Shown here piece by piece: positions 19,915 through 29,500 of a stretch of 64,000 nucleotides of DNA; within the stretch, counting starts at the first letter, position 1; each line of letters begins with the position of its first letter. Location: positions 1-64,000 of the forward strand of contig JAGTXO010000023.1 of the NCBI GenBank assembly GCA_019448385.1, written 5' to 3'. Made by a program: the position numbers and the translations under genes. This DNA comes from Diacronema lutheri (taxonomy: Eukaryota; Haptophyta; Pavlovophyceae; Pavlovales; Pavlovaceae). Under the pieces are notes generated by a model, which ran no database searches, was not told the DNA's origin, and worked only from the letters and a program-made list of their open reading frames with translations.

Positions 19915-20481
19915 ATGACGACCGCCCGCACGCTCTTCCGCTCGTCGGCAAGCATGGCCACGCGCACGGCGCCGACGCTTGCGACGCACTTCCTTCCGCA
20001 CAAGATCGCGCCCATCCTCTGGCGCATGCCGCGCGCGCCGGCCGCAGTCGCAGAGGACTACGTGCTCGCGTGGCCGTCGTCGACGGTGCCAAAGCGCGGC
20101 AGGCCCTCTGTGGGCGCGCACTACTCGCTCGACGTGCACCCATCCTCCTCGTCTGCGTGCCCGCGAACCGCCGTCATCGCTGACTACGATTTTCCCGTCG
20201 AGCTCATCTCCTCGCGCCCGGCGGCGGTCGCACGGAGGCGACGCCGGCCTGCGATGACGCACGCCCCGCCGACGGACGGCGCGGCCTGGCCCGTCTCGCC
20301 GCCCGCGCGCGACACTGCCATCGACGATTCCTATGTGTACGAGTGGCCGTCCGCCCTCGCCGTGCGCGCCGCGCGCGCGTGCATCGTCGACGAGTCGTAC
20401 ATCTACGAGTGGCCCTCGAGCGTGCCGATGCTCACCAAGCCCGACCCGACGCACGTCATGACGTGGGTGGCGCGCGCCTGA
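19915..20481 (+). CDS. Small uncharacterised protein with repeated DxYxYEWPS motifs
   Basis: ORF of 188 aa starting MTTARTLFRSSASM. It contains two strong copies of a short motif, DDSYVYEWPSA and DESYIYEWPSS, a related EDYVLAWPSS near residue 48, and weaker forms (AHYSLDVHPSS, ADYDFPVEL), spaced by Arg/Pro/Ser-rich linkers. The Arg/Ser/Thr-rich N-terminus could be a mitochondrial presequence. I do not recognise the family. Repeated aromatic-acidic short linear motifs in a disordered chain suggest multivalent binding to a partner, which is inference. An earlier in-frame Met (19858) is possible, but its extra residues lie in the presumed promoter. Confidence 0.55.
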   Translation: MTTARTLFRSSASMATRTAPTLATHFLPHKIAPILWRMPRAPAAVAEDYVLAWPSSTVPKRGRPSVGAHYSLDVHPSSSSACPRTAVIADYDFPVELISSRPAAVARRRRRPAMTHAPPTDGAAWPVSPPARDTAIDDSYVYEWPSALAVRAARACIVDESYIYEWPSSVPMLTKPDPTHVMTWVARA

Positions 20482-21086
20482 TCGCGGTGTCCGCGATGCG
20501 CCCGCGCGCTTGCAACCACGCGCGCACGACGTGCCGTCCGCTAAATCGGCGTCGAGGTAGGGCGGCGCGGTGCTTTCGCGCCCGCGTCGCCGACGGCATA
20601 GAGGCAGCAATATGACAGACGAGGCGGTACGACCACGAGCCTCCGCCTCAGCGATCGCCGTCGCCACCGCCATCGGCATCCGCCGCGGACCGCGGACCAG
20701 CTTCATCGTTGAGGTGAAGACCCTGTGTGGCCGCGCCGCCACGGTCCTGCTCCGCACGGTACATGCTCTCGCCCGTCGGGTGCCGGACGCCGCATGGCAC
20801 GCGCGCGGCGCGCCGCTTTGCGCGCGCGCCGTCGTGCGTAGCCCCGCCACGCTTGGACTTGAATGTCCAGCAGCCCCAAAGTCAGAAAGTCTTACCCGCG
20901 GAACCATTTTTGATTTTTGATTTTCCATTCGTCCCGGGAAGACTTCAGCGAAGGGACGCGTCCAAAGCCGCTCACCGCGCCAAGCGGGCCGTCGCCGACC
21001 GCGCCGATTCGCCTACCGTCACCGCGCGATTCGCCGAGCTCGCCCAGCTGTCACTCTGCTTCCGTACCCGCCTGGCCTCGCGCACG
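20482..21086. other. Intergenic region without a supportable gene
   Basis: About 600 bases contain several open frames of Arg/Ala-rich shadow sequence. The segment 20870-20945 is AT-rich for this genome (TTTTTGATTTTTGATTTTCC) and is a plausible promoter region for the following gene. Confidence 0.45.
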
Positions 21087-22910
21087 ATGGCGATCCTGGC
21101 CGGCGCCGCCAACGGCCAACCGCAGCTCACGGACGAGGCGCGAGGCCTGCTCACGGCGTTCAACGCGCGCGCCGAACACCTGATCACCCAACTTAGCCGC
21201 ATGGTCGAGCGCCAGCCGATGCAGTATCTCCCCTTCGAACAGCTGCCGACCGGCGTCGCTCGCGAGGCCGCATGGGCGCTCTCGATCGCCGCGCTCGAGT
21301 ATCACGTGGCGCGGCTGGGCGTACTCGTTTCCGCGGCGCTTCCGCCGGCGCTTGCGCGATTTTTCTGCGACGCGCTGTACACGCAGCGGAGGCTTGACGC
21401 GGTACTGTCTCGCGTGCTCTGCCAGTTGACCAATTCGCATCACGCAGAAGTCGTCGGCAACCTGCGCGCGACGCAGTTCGCACCTCGCATCCTCTTCTCC
21501 GAGGCGCTTGACGAGCAGCTTGCGGTCGAAGAGCTGCGAGCGCTTGCGACGGCGCAGCAGCTGCGCTCATTCGGCACGGCGACGACGACTGCCGGCGATC
21601 GCGCGGGCGAAGCGTGCGGCACGTGCTTCACCGGCGCCACCGACGGCTTGCCGTGCGGCACCTCTTTAGGCAACGCTCTCCCCGACGGGGCGGCGCATGC
21701 GATGTCCGGCGAGCCACCGCCGTCGTCGGAGTCCGAGTCCGAGTCCGAGTCCGAGTCCGAGTCCGAGTCCGAGTCCAAGCGCCTCGTCAAGGTCAAGGAA
21801 CCTCCGCTGCCGGCGACCGTTTGTGAATTCGACGGCGCGCAGCCGTCGTCCCCACAGGCGCTGCGCCATCTGCGCGCGGCGTCCATGCGCGATGGGCGCA
21901 TGCTCTCGCGCTCAATCGCGCCGGTCAAGTGGGAGTGGCCCGCGCACAACGCGTCGGCAGGCGGCCATGGCGTCGCGGGTGGCGTGGCCTGTGCGCTTGG
22001 CAGACCGGCTCATGCGCACGACCACAGCCGCGACGTCGGCCGCGGCGCGCACGCGCGTGATATGCCGTGCGCTCGCCAGGTTGCCGATCCACAAGCTCGC
22101 CTCCTGCCGCCATCCGAGCGCGTGCACCCGGCGGGTCGGGGCACCGCTCGCGCTGCGCCGGTGCATCCGAAACCAAGTGCCGCGCAGGCCCAGCGCGCAA
22201 AGGTGCTGCCCAAGCCTCTGACGGCCGTGCAGCTGCATCTGGCGGGCAGGGGCACGTACCGCGCGGCGCTGCTGCCCATGCGCTTGCCCACGCGCGCCGC
22301 CAGCTTCGACACTGTGCGCATCAACTTGAATGGCCACGGCGGATGGGAAGTGGTGCGCCACGTTGGGTTGCCCGCGCTCCTGCCCGCCCGCCCGCGGCAC
22401 AGGAGCGACGCGGCGCCTTCAGCGGGCGAGCGCGGCGCGCGTGGCGACGGCGACTGGACGGGCGCTGCGCGACGCCCGCGCGCGCCGCTGTCGGCTGCGT
22501 GCCCGCTGACGGCACCCGCCGCGCTTGGCTCTGCGGCTGCGTGCCCTGTGCCTGCCGGCTGCAGGCGGCCGCCTTCGCTCGTCGCCGCGCCCGCCGCGAC
22601 GCCCTCGCCCACGGCCGCCGCCGCCTACGACGACAACGACGACGACGACGACGATGACCCCCCCTGGGTGTGGCGCACTCCAGATGCGGGGGGTGCTGAG
22701 CCGATGGCGCTGCCCTCAGCGGAGGCGCTCGCGGCGCTGCCCTCGCCCGACGAGATCGCGCGGCAGCTCGTGCGAGGCGTGCGGGCTGGTGCGGTGCGCA
22801 AGCGCAGCCGCGGCGAAGGGGATGCGGACGGCATGGGTGGCGACGGCGAGTCCCCTCGTGCGCGGAGAATGGTGCGGGCGGCGGAGCCGTGGCTCACGCC
22901 GCTCGTGTAA
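21087..22910 (+). CDS. Uncharacterised protein with helical N-terminus and acidic/Ser-Glu repeat
   Basis: From Met 21087 the ORF gives 607 aa; the frame is open upstream but low-complexity. Residues 1-150 look like a compact helical domain (LLTAFNARAEHLITQLSRMV, then EYHVARLGVLVSAALP and LDAVLSRVLCQL). A Ser-Glu run encoded by about eight GAGTCC hexamers (21728-21775) follows, then a long Ala/Arg/Pro-rich linker with a patch of ordinary sequence (ASFDTVRINLNGHGGWEVVR), a poly-Asp tract and a C-terminal basic region (VRKRSRGEGDADGM). I recognise no family. Composition suggests a nuclear, partly disordered protein. It converges with the following minus-strand gene, stop codons 33 bp apart. Confidence 0.55.
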   Translation: MAILAGAANGQPQLTDEARGLLTAFNARAEHLITQLSRMVERQPMQYLPFEQLPTGVAREAAWALSIAALEYHVARLGVLVSAALPPALARFFCDALYTQRRLDAVLSRVLCQLTNSHHAEVVGNLRATQFAPRILFSEALDEQLAVEELRALATAQQLRSFGTATTTAGDRAGEACGTCFTGATDGLPCGTSLGNALPDGAAHAMSGEPPPSSESESESESESESESESKRLVKVKEPPLPATVCEFDGAQPSSPQALRHLRAASMRDGRMLSRSIAPVKWEWPAHNASAGGHGVAGGVACALGRPAHAHDHSRDVGRGAHARDMPCARQVADPQARLLPPSERVHPAGRGTARAAPVHPKPSAAQAQRAKVLPKPLTAVQLHLAGRGTYRAALLPMRLPTRAASFDTVRINLNGHGGWEVVRHVGLPALLPARPRHRSDAAPSAGERGARGDGDWTGAARRPRAPLSAACPLTAPAALGSAAACPVPAGCRRPPSLVAAPAATPSPTAAAAYDDNDDDDDDDPPWVWRTPDAGGAEPMALPSAEALAALPSPDEIARQLVRGVRAGAVRKRSRGEGDADGMGGDGESPRARRMVRAAEPWLTPLV

Positions 22911-22943
22911 AGTCTAGCAGATTCACATTGTCACCTCACTCGG

Positions 22944-24934
22944 TCATCGCAGCGGCAAGACAACGCTGAGCGTTGGCATCTCGAGCTTGGTGGAGAGCCG
23001 CGCGTGCGCCCGGCCGCTGTCGACCAGCTGATCGAGGGCGACGTCGACCTCGCGCACGTGCGCGCCGTCGGTGTCGGTCGCCGGGACGCGCGCGCGCAAC
23101 CGCAGCCTGAGCGCTCGCGGGCGGGCGTGCGAAGCGGCGGCGCGGTGTGCACGCCGGCTGAGCGCCACCGCCGCGCGTCGCCCGTGCTCGCCGCGCGCGC
23201 GTGCACGCACCGCGTGTCCCCGACGTCAAGCTCGAGATGCTTGAGAGTGCGCATGGCGGTTGGGAGGCGAATTGACCAGCGCAGCTCGCGCCGACACGCA
23301 TCGACGCGCTGCTCGTGCGCCCACGGCGCGGCTACCGACTCGGCAGCCGTGGACGCCTGCGTCGTGCGCATGGCCGCCGGCTCGGCCGCCGCCGCAACTG
23401 CGGCCAGGCGGAGCGGTGCACGCTCGTCGCCGGCGGGCGGCGCGTCGGCGGTTGGCGCCTGCGCCGCTGAGCTGCCGCCGCGCGCCGCAGCGGCGCGCGC
23501 GCCAACGCCGACCGTTGGCATTGTGCCGACCGTTGGCATTGTGCCGACCGTTGGCATTGTGCCGACCGTTGGCATTGTGCCGACCGTTGGCATTGTGCCG
23601 ACCGTTGGCATTGTGCCGACCGTTGGCATTGTGCCGACCGTTGGCATTGTGCCGACCGTTGGCATTGTGCCGACCGTTGGCGTCGTGCCGACCGTTGGCG
23701 TTGTGCTCTCGTTGCACCCGGGCGGTCCGCCCACGTCCACGTCCACCAGGCCGTGCGGCGCGCCGTGCGGGCATGGCGGCCGCTCAACGGACGCGGGCGC
23801 GCAGCGCGCGAGCGCGGCGCGCACGTCGCGCAGCTGCTCGGCCAGCTCGTCGGCGCGGTGGCCGTCGAGCAGCGCGGCCACCTCGTCGCGCATCGAATGT
23901 GAGAGCTCAAAGGAGGCGCACTTGCTGAGGAGCTGCGTCGTGACGTGCAGCCGCGCGTCGAGTGGCGGCAGCGCTGCGCACGCGGGGGCACGCGCGCGTA
24001 ACGCGGCGCGCGCGCGCGCAGCCTCGTCGGTGCCGGCCTCGTACGGGCGCTGCCGTCGCAGCAGCTCGGGCAGCAGCGCGTGCACCGGGTCGGGCGTCTC
24101 GCTCTCCGCCAATTCCTCCGCCTCCGCCTCCGCGCCGCCGTCCGCGCCGTCGAGCGCCGCACGCAACCGCAGCGCACGCCGCTCGACGCGCGTGATGAGC
24201 GCGTCGAGGAGCGCAGCGTACTCGGCGGCCGCCTCGTCGCGCTCGCCGCTCTGCTCGCGCACGTGTGCCGCGCGGAAGTGGGCCTTCGCCCACCGCGGCT
24301 GCGCGCGCGCCGCCGCGCGCGCGTCGTCCGCAGCGAGGCCGAACGCGCGCGCCTGCGCGTACGCAGCCGCGCGCGAGCAGAGGATCGCCGGACGCGCCTC
24401 GTCACACTCGGTGCACAGCTCGAGTGCGCGCGTGTATAGCGCGACGGCGAGCTTCTCGTCGCGCGCCTTAAGCGCCGTGCGCGCGCGCTCGCGCAGCGCA
24501 CCCAACTCGGCGAGCCGCTCGCGCTCGTCGGTGACGATGGCCGCGACCGAGCAGCGCGCGCCCGCCACTGATTCGTCCACCGCACGGCTTGCGCGCTGCA
24601 GCTCCGTCTCGCGCGGGCCAATTGCCGCGTGCAGCCTCGCGACCTCGGCACCATGCTCGGCGACCGTGGATGCCGCCGCGTCCACCTTGGCCTGCGCGAG
24701 CGCCGCCTGCGCCTTTGCGCGCTCGAGCTGCGCGTGGAGGCGGCGCAGCTCGCCCTCGCCCCCGCCCTCGCCCCCACCGAGCAGAGCGGCGCCGCCGCGC
24801 GGCGTCAACCGCGCGCGGCGGTCCGCCGCGCGCGGCGCGGTGCGCTCGACAATCGGCGCGCGCGCGCGAGCGCCCGCCGCGTGCCGCGGCCCCGCCTCCT
24901 CGCGGCTCGCGCCGGCTGGCGCGGCTGTCTGCAT
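22944..24934 (-). CDS. Coiled-coil/TPR protein with C-terminal CS (p23/PIH-like) domain
   Basis: Two exons on the minus strand, 24934-23211 and 23106-22944, join via donor CACGCG/GTGCGT and acceptor GCTCAG, giving about 628 aa. Order: Arg-rich leader, coiled coil (about residues 60-160), TPR-like helices (KLAVALYTRALELCTECDEA and WAKAHFRAAHVREQSGERDE), a linker, an 11-unit TMPTVG hexapeptide array, and a C-terminal beta domain. That domain (RWSIRLPTAM, LKHLELDVGDTRLRLRARVP, ending MPTLSVVLPLR) resembles the CS domain of PIH1-type proteins. TPR plus CS/PIH modules are typical of R2TP-like HSP90 co-chaperones that pre-assemble axonemal dyneins, which would suit a flagellate; this role is inference. 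Without splicing the CS domain would be lost to a frameshifted tail. Confidence 0.6.
23507..23704. repeat. 18-bp coding minisatellite (TMPTVG)
   Basis: Eleven 18-base units of the form GCCGACCGTTGGCATTGT (plus strand) lie within the TPR/CS gene. Nine are essentially identical, and two variant units at the 23670-23704 end encode TTPTVG. The unit length keeps frame, so copy number can change without disrupting the protein. Confidence 0.9.
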
Positions 24935-25238
24935 GGCGGTTGTGCCGGCAAGGCCGGCCGGGGTTTGCTTTGCCGTGACGGTTGCGGGCGATCCCGGCGA
25001 GAGGTCAATGGCGGTCAGTGGTGGAGCGCCGGTCAGCGGGACAGCGGCTGAGCGCAGCGTGGCCGAATGTGGCAGTTCTGATCAAGTGAGTGTCATGTGG
25101 CGGCCGCCTGGGCGGTGCCTTGGCAGCTGACGGGCTGTGCGGGTCGCCGGTCTCCGACAACGACTCGGCATCGGCATTCGCCGGTGCGCGCCGCGCTGCT
25201 GTCGCGCCTCGCGCGCTCAGCGCCCCTTGCCCGCGCGC
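24935..25238. other. Intergenic region between two minus-strand genes
   Basis: No coding frame is supported. The region separates the 3' end of the LHC-like gene from the start of the TPR/CS gene and presumably holds the latter's promoter. Confidence 0.5.
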
Positions 25239-26406
25239 CTACTTGAGCAGAAGGCCGCCGAGGCCCGTGTTCACCACCTCGAGCAGGGGCTGGCCCGTCG
25301 CGAGCGACGCGCCAACGGCGGCGATGAGGCCGAGCATCGCCAGCCGGCCGTTCATCATCTCCGCCGCCGCGGTCAAGCCCGCCTGCCCCGGGATGGGCAC
25401 GAACAGACCTGCGCACGCCACGAGCGCCGGCACGGCGCACGGTGGCCAGCGCGGGTGCATGCTCGTGAGCGTTCACGTCGTGAGAGCAGCCGCGCGCGGT
25501 GCAGTGCCACGCGCGCATGCCCCGGATGCGCGCGGCGCGGCTTTGCGGGGCATGCGGCAAAGCGCTAGCCTGACCGCAGCGGCGACGACCGCGACGACGC
25601 CGCGCCGCGGTGCGCGAATGGGTGCGTCGCCATTCCGCCTTGCCCGGCCATGCCCCCATCTACCACGTCCCCCCCCCCCCCCCCCCCGGCCCTGCATACC
25701 CCCTTTCGCCTTTCCGGCCCGATGACGGGCGCGGCGCGGCGCGGCGCGGCAGCGAGGCCTTCGCGCGGCGCACGGGCACGCACCGTACGCCGCCTCGTCC
25801 CGCTCCGCCGCCTTCATGTTGAGCGTGAGCGAGTCCTGGAAGCCGAAGGGCGAGAGCGACGACGCGAGCGACACAAAGAGCGCGTGCACGTGCGCGATCA
25901 GGATGATGGCACGGCCGTTGGTGATGGACGAGTAATCGCCCTGGCGGGCGAGCGGGCCCCAAGCCGACAGGTCGAGCGGCGCGTCAAAGTTGGGGATCAG
26001 GTTGTGCGACTGCGCGTAGCCAGTCGCGAGGATCACGACCCAGCCAAACATGGCATGGCGGCCGTTCCAGCGCTCGGCCTTGGTGGTCGGGCCGAAGCCG
26101 CGCTTCGAGAACTCGGGGAAGTCCTTCTCAAAGTTGGCCATCGCGCCCTCGAACACGGACGCCGCGCGCGGCGCCGCGCGTGCGGACACGGCCGACGCCT
26201 TGGCGCCACGGAGCGCGGTGCGCGCCGCCGGCGCGTACGCCGCGGCGTGGCCAGCAAAAGCGAGCGTGGCGAGGGCAAGGACCTGAACGGAGCACGCGGG
26301 TGGGGGAGGAGCCGCCTCGTGAGGCACTGCCACGCGCTGGCGCAGGCCGGGCCTGCATCCAACGCCCTGCGCTCCAACACGCAGATGGCGCAGGCCGAAC
26401 CTTCAT
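25239..26406 (-). CDS. Plastid chlorophyll-binding protein, LHC/ELIP superfamily
   Basis: Three minus-strand exons, 26406-26401 (only ATG AAG), 26282-25784 and 25408-25239, give 224 aa. Splicing creates MKVLALATLAFAGHAAAYAP: a signal peptide followed by an AYAP site, the bipartite targeting pattern of red-lineage complex plastids. The mature protein has a first membrane helix with the chlorophyll-ligand motif AERWNGRHAMFGW, a second hydrophobic stretch (AIILIAHVHALFVSLASS), and a third helix with AEMMNGRLAMLGL, i.e. two E..NGR motifs in a three-helix layout. The short loops look more ELIP/RedCAP-like than a major fucoxanthin-chlorophyll antenna, suggesting a photoprotective role; subfamily assignment is uncertain. 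Intron 2 contains a 19-base C run on the plus strand. The gene diverges from SF3B1 with 151 bp between start codons. Confidence 0.88.
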
Positions 26407-26557
26407 CGTTATTTCGCAATAATTAAGGCCGCGCCCAAAAAACGCGCCCGGATAGTCCGGAGGCCCGCCGCCATCGCTCGACGACCCGTGTCGACCCCCT
26501 TGTCCGGGGGGAAGGGCGCTCGCGCTCGCGCTCGCGTTCGAGGCCGGCGCGGCGCGG

Positions 26558-29500
26558 ATGGCGGACACCGGCGTCGACGACGAGATCGCGCGCGCGCGCG
26601 CGGAGCGCGCGAAGCAGGCATTCGGCGTCGCCGACGACGAAGACGACTTTTACGGCGGCGGCGGCGGCGGCGCGGCGGCGGCGGCGATGCGCGGCGCCGA
26701 GCTGCCGGCCGACGGCGACGACGACGACGACGAGCGCGCGGGCGGGGCGCGAAGCGCGCGTCCAACGTTTACGGCACCGCGGCAGGTGCTCGACGACGTG
26801 CCCTTGTCCGGCGCTGATGACGAGGCCTCCGACCCCTTCGCCGCGCACCGCCAGCTGACGATCAACGAGCGGTACGACGAGTACCACAAGCGCGGACGCG
26901 TCGGTCGCGCGCTCTCGCCCGAGCGCGCGGATGCGTTCGCGCAAGGCGGCGCGAGCAAGGCGCAGGGCGTGGAGGTGCGCACCTACCGCGACACGCTCCT
27001 CGAGGCGCAGCTCGCTCGCGAGGCGGACGAGCTCCGGCGGGCAGCGGCGCAGAAGGCGGAGGAGGCCGCCGCCGTCGCGGCGGGTGCGACGGGCGCCGCC
27101 GCGCCCGCGCCACGCAAGCGGCGGCGGTGGGACGTGGTATCGGATGCGGCAGCAGCGGCGGCGCCGTCGCTCGGCCCCGAGTGGGAGGCGCCAGAGCGCC
27201 CGCGCGCCGGCAGCGCTGCGCCGTCGGCGCTCGGCGGCGCGCAGTGGGACGCGACGCCCGCGCCCGGTGCGTGCGCGCCCGGCGGCGGCGGCGGCGGCGG
27301 CGGCGCGCAGCCGAGCTGGGACGCGACACCGCTCGCCGGCGCTGCGGGCGCCGCGTCCGCGCGCGCGTCCAAGTGGGACGCGACGCCGACGCCCGGCCGC
27401 GCGCCCGTCGCGGACGCGGGCGCGGGCGCGGGCGCGGCCGTGCCGGGCCCCGCGTGGGACGCGACGCCGATGCCGAGCGCGGCGGCGCAGCAGGCGGCGG
27501 CGCATGCGGCGCAAGGGTGGGACGCGACGCCGCTCGCCGGCGCGCAGCTCGCCGCGTCCAAGTGGGACGCTGCGCCCACGCCCGGCCGTGCGCCCGCCGC
27601 CGGCGGGTTGGCGGCTGCGGGCGCGGGCGCGTCCAAGTGGGACGCGACGCCGACACCCGGCCGCGCGCCCGTCGCCGGCGCCGGCGGCGCAGCCGCGTCG
27701 GCCTCGCGCTGGGACGCGACGCCCACGCCCGGCCGCGCGCCCGCCGCCGGCGCGTGCGGCGCGGCCGCGTCGGCGTCCAAGTGGGACGCGACGCCGACGC
27801 CCGGCGGCCTCGCGCCCGGCGCGCTGTTGGCGGCCGCGTCGGGCGCGTCCAAATGGGACGCGACGCCCACGCCCGGCCGCGCGCCCGATGCGGCCGGCGG
27901 CGCGGCCGCGTCGGCCTCGCGCTGGGACGCGACGCCCACGCCCGGCCGCGCGCCCGCCGCCGGCGGCGCGTGCGGCGCGACGCCGGTCGCCGGCGGCGGC
28001 CGCTCGCGCTGGGACGAGACGCCGCTAGGCCCGGCGGCGAGCGGCGCGGCGGGCGGCGCGACGCCGCTGGGCAGCGCGTGCGCCTTCGGAGCGACGCCCG
28101 CGCCCGGCGCCGCCGGCCTCGCCGCGCTGTACGGCGTGACGCCCGGCGCCGGCGGCGTCGGCGCAACGCCGCGCGGGCCGTGCGATGCGCAGACGCCGCT
28201 CTACGCGGCAGGCGGGCTCGGCGCGGCGGGCGCGAGTGGCGTGCCACTCACGCCCGAGGCGAGCCAGGCGCTCCGCTGGGAGGCCGAAATGGACGCGCGC
28301 AACCGCCCGCTCTCCGACGCGGACCTGGACGCCATCTTCCCGCCGTCCGGGTACAAGATCCTCAAGCCGCCCGATTCGTACCAGCCGATCCGCACGCCCG
28401 CGCGCAAGCTGGCGGCCACGCCGCTCGCCGGCACGGGCAGCGGCTCCGCCGGCCTCTTCGCCGCCGACGGCGCCACCGGCCTGTCGGGCGCGTCCGCCGC
28501 CGCCGCGTACGGCCTGCCGCCGGGCGCGGACGAGGTGGCGGCGGCGGCGGGCCTGCCGTTCAGTAAGCCCGAGGACTACCAGCACTTTGGCAAGCTGCTG
28601 CGCACGGAGGACGAGGAGCTGCTCACCGCCGACGAGCTGCGCGAGCGGCGCATCATGAAGCTGCTGCTGCGTATCAAGAACGGCACGCCGCCGCAGCGCA
28701 AGGCGGCGCTGCGCACCATCTCGGAGAAGGCGCGCGAGTTTGGCGCGGGGCCGCTCTTCAACCAGCTGCTGCCGCTGCTCATGTCGCCCACGCTCGAGGA
28801 CCAGGAGCGCCACCTGCTCGTCAAGGTGGTCGACCGCGTGCTCTACCGCCTCGACGAGCTCGTGCGGCCGTACGTGCACAAGGTGCTCGTCGTGATCGAG
28901 CCGCTCCTCATCGACGAGGACTACTACGCCCGTGTCGAGGGGCGCTCGATCATCTCCAACCTGGCCAAGGCGGCGGGGCTCGCGACGATGATCGCAACGA
29001 TGCGCCCCGACATCGACAACGTGGACGAGTACGTGCGCAACACGACCGCGCGCGCGCTGTCCGTCGTCGCGGCCGCGCTCGGCGTGCCCGCGCTGCTCCC
29101 CTTCTTGCGCGCGGTGTGCGCGTCGAAGAAGAGCTGGCACGCGCGGCACACGGGCGTGAAGGTGGTGCAGCAGATCGCCATCTTGCTCGGCTGCTCCGTC
29201 CTGCCGCACCTGCGCGCCCTCGTCGAGTGCATCGAGGCCGGGCTGAACGACGAGCAGCCAAAGGTGCGCACCGTCGTCGCCCTCGCGATCGGCGCGCTCG
29301 CCGAGGCGGCGGCGCCGTACGGCATCGAGGCCTTCGACTGCGTGCTCAAGCCTCTGTGGAAGGGGATCCGGCAGCAGCGCGGCAAGGGCCTCGCTGCCTT
29401 CCTCAAGGCGATCGGTTTCATCATCCCGCTGATGGACGCCGAGTACGCGGGCTACTACACCAAGGAGGTGATGGTCGTGCTGCTCCGCGAGTTTGGCACG

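Noticed and set aside
23507-23704. CRISPR-like array
   Set aside because: The 18-bp units are contiguous without spacers and lie in frame inside a coding region; this is a minisatellite in a eukaryote.
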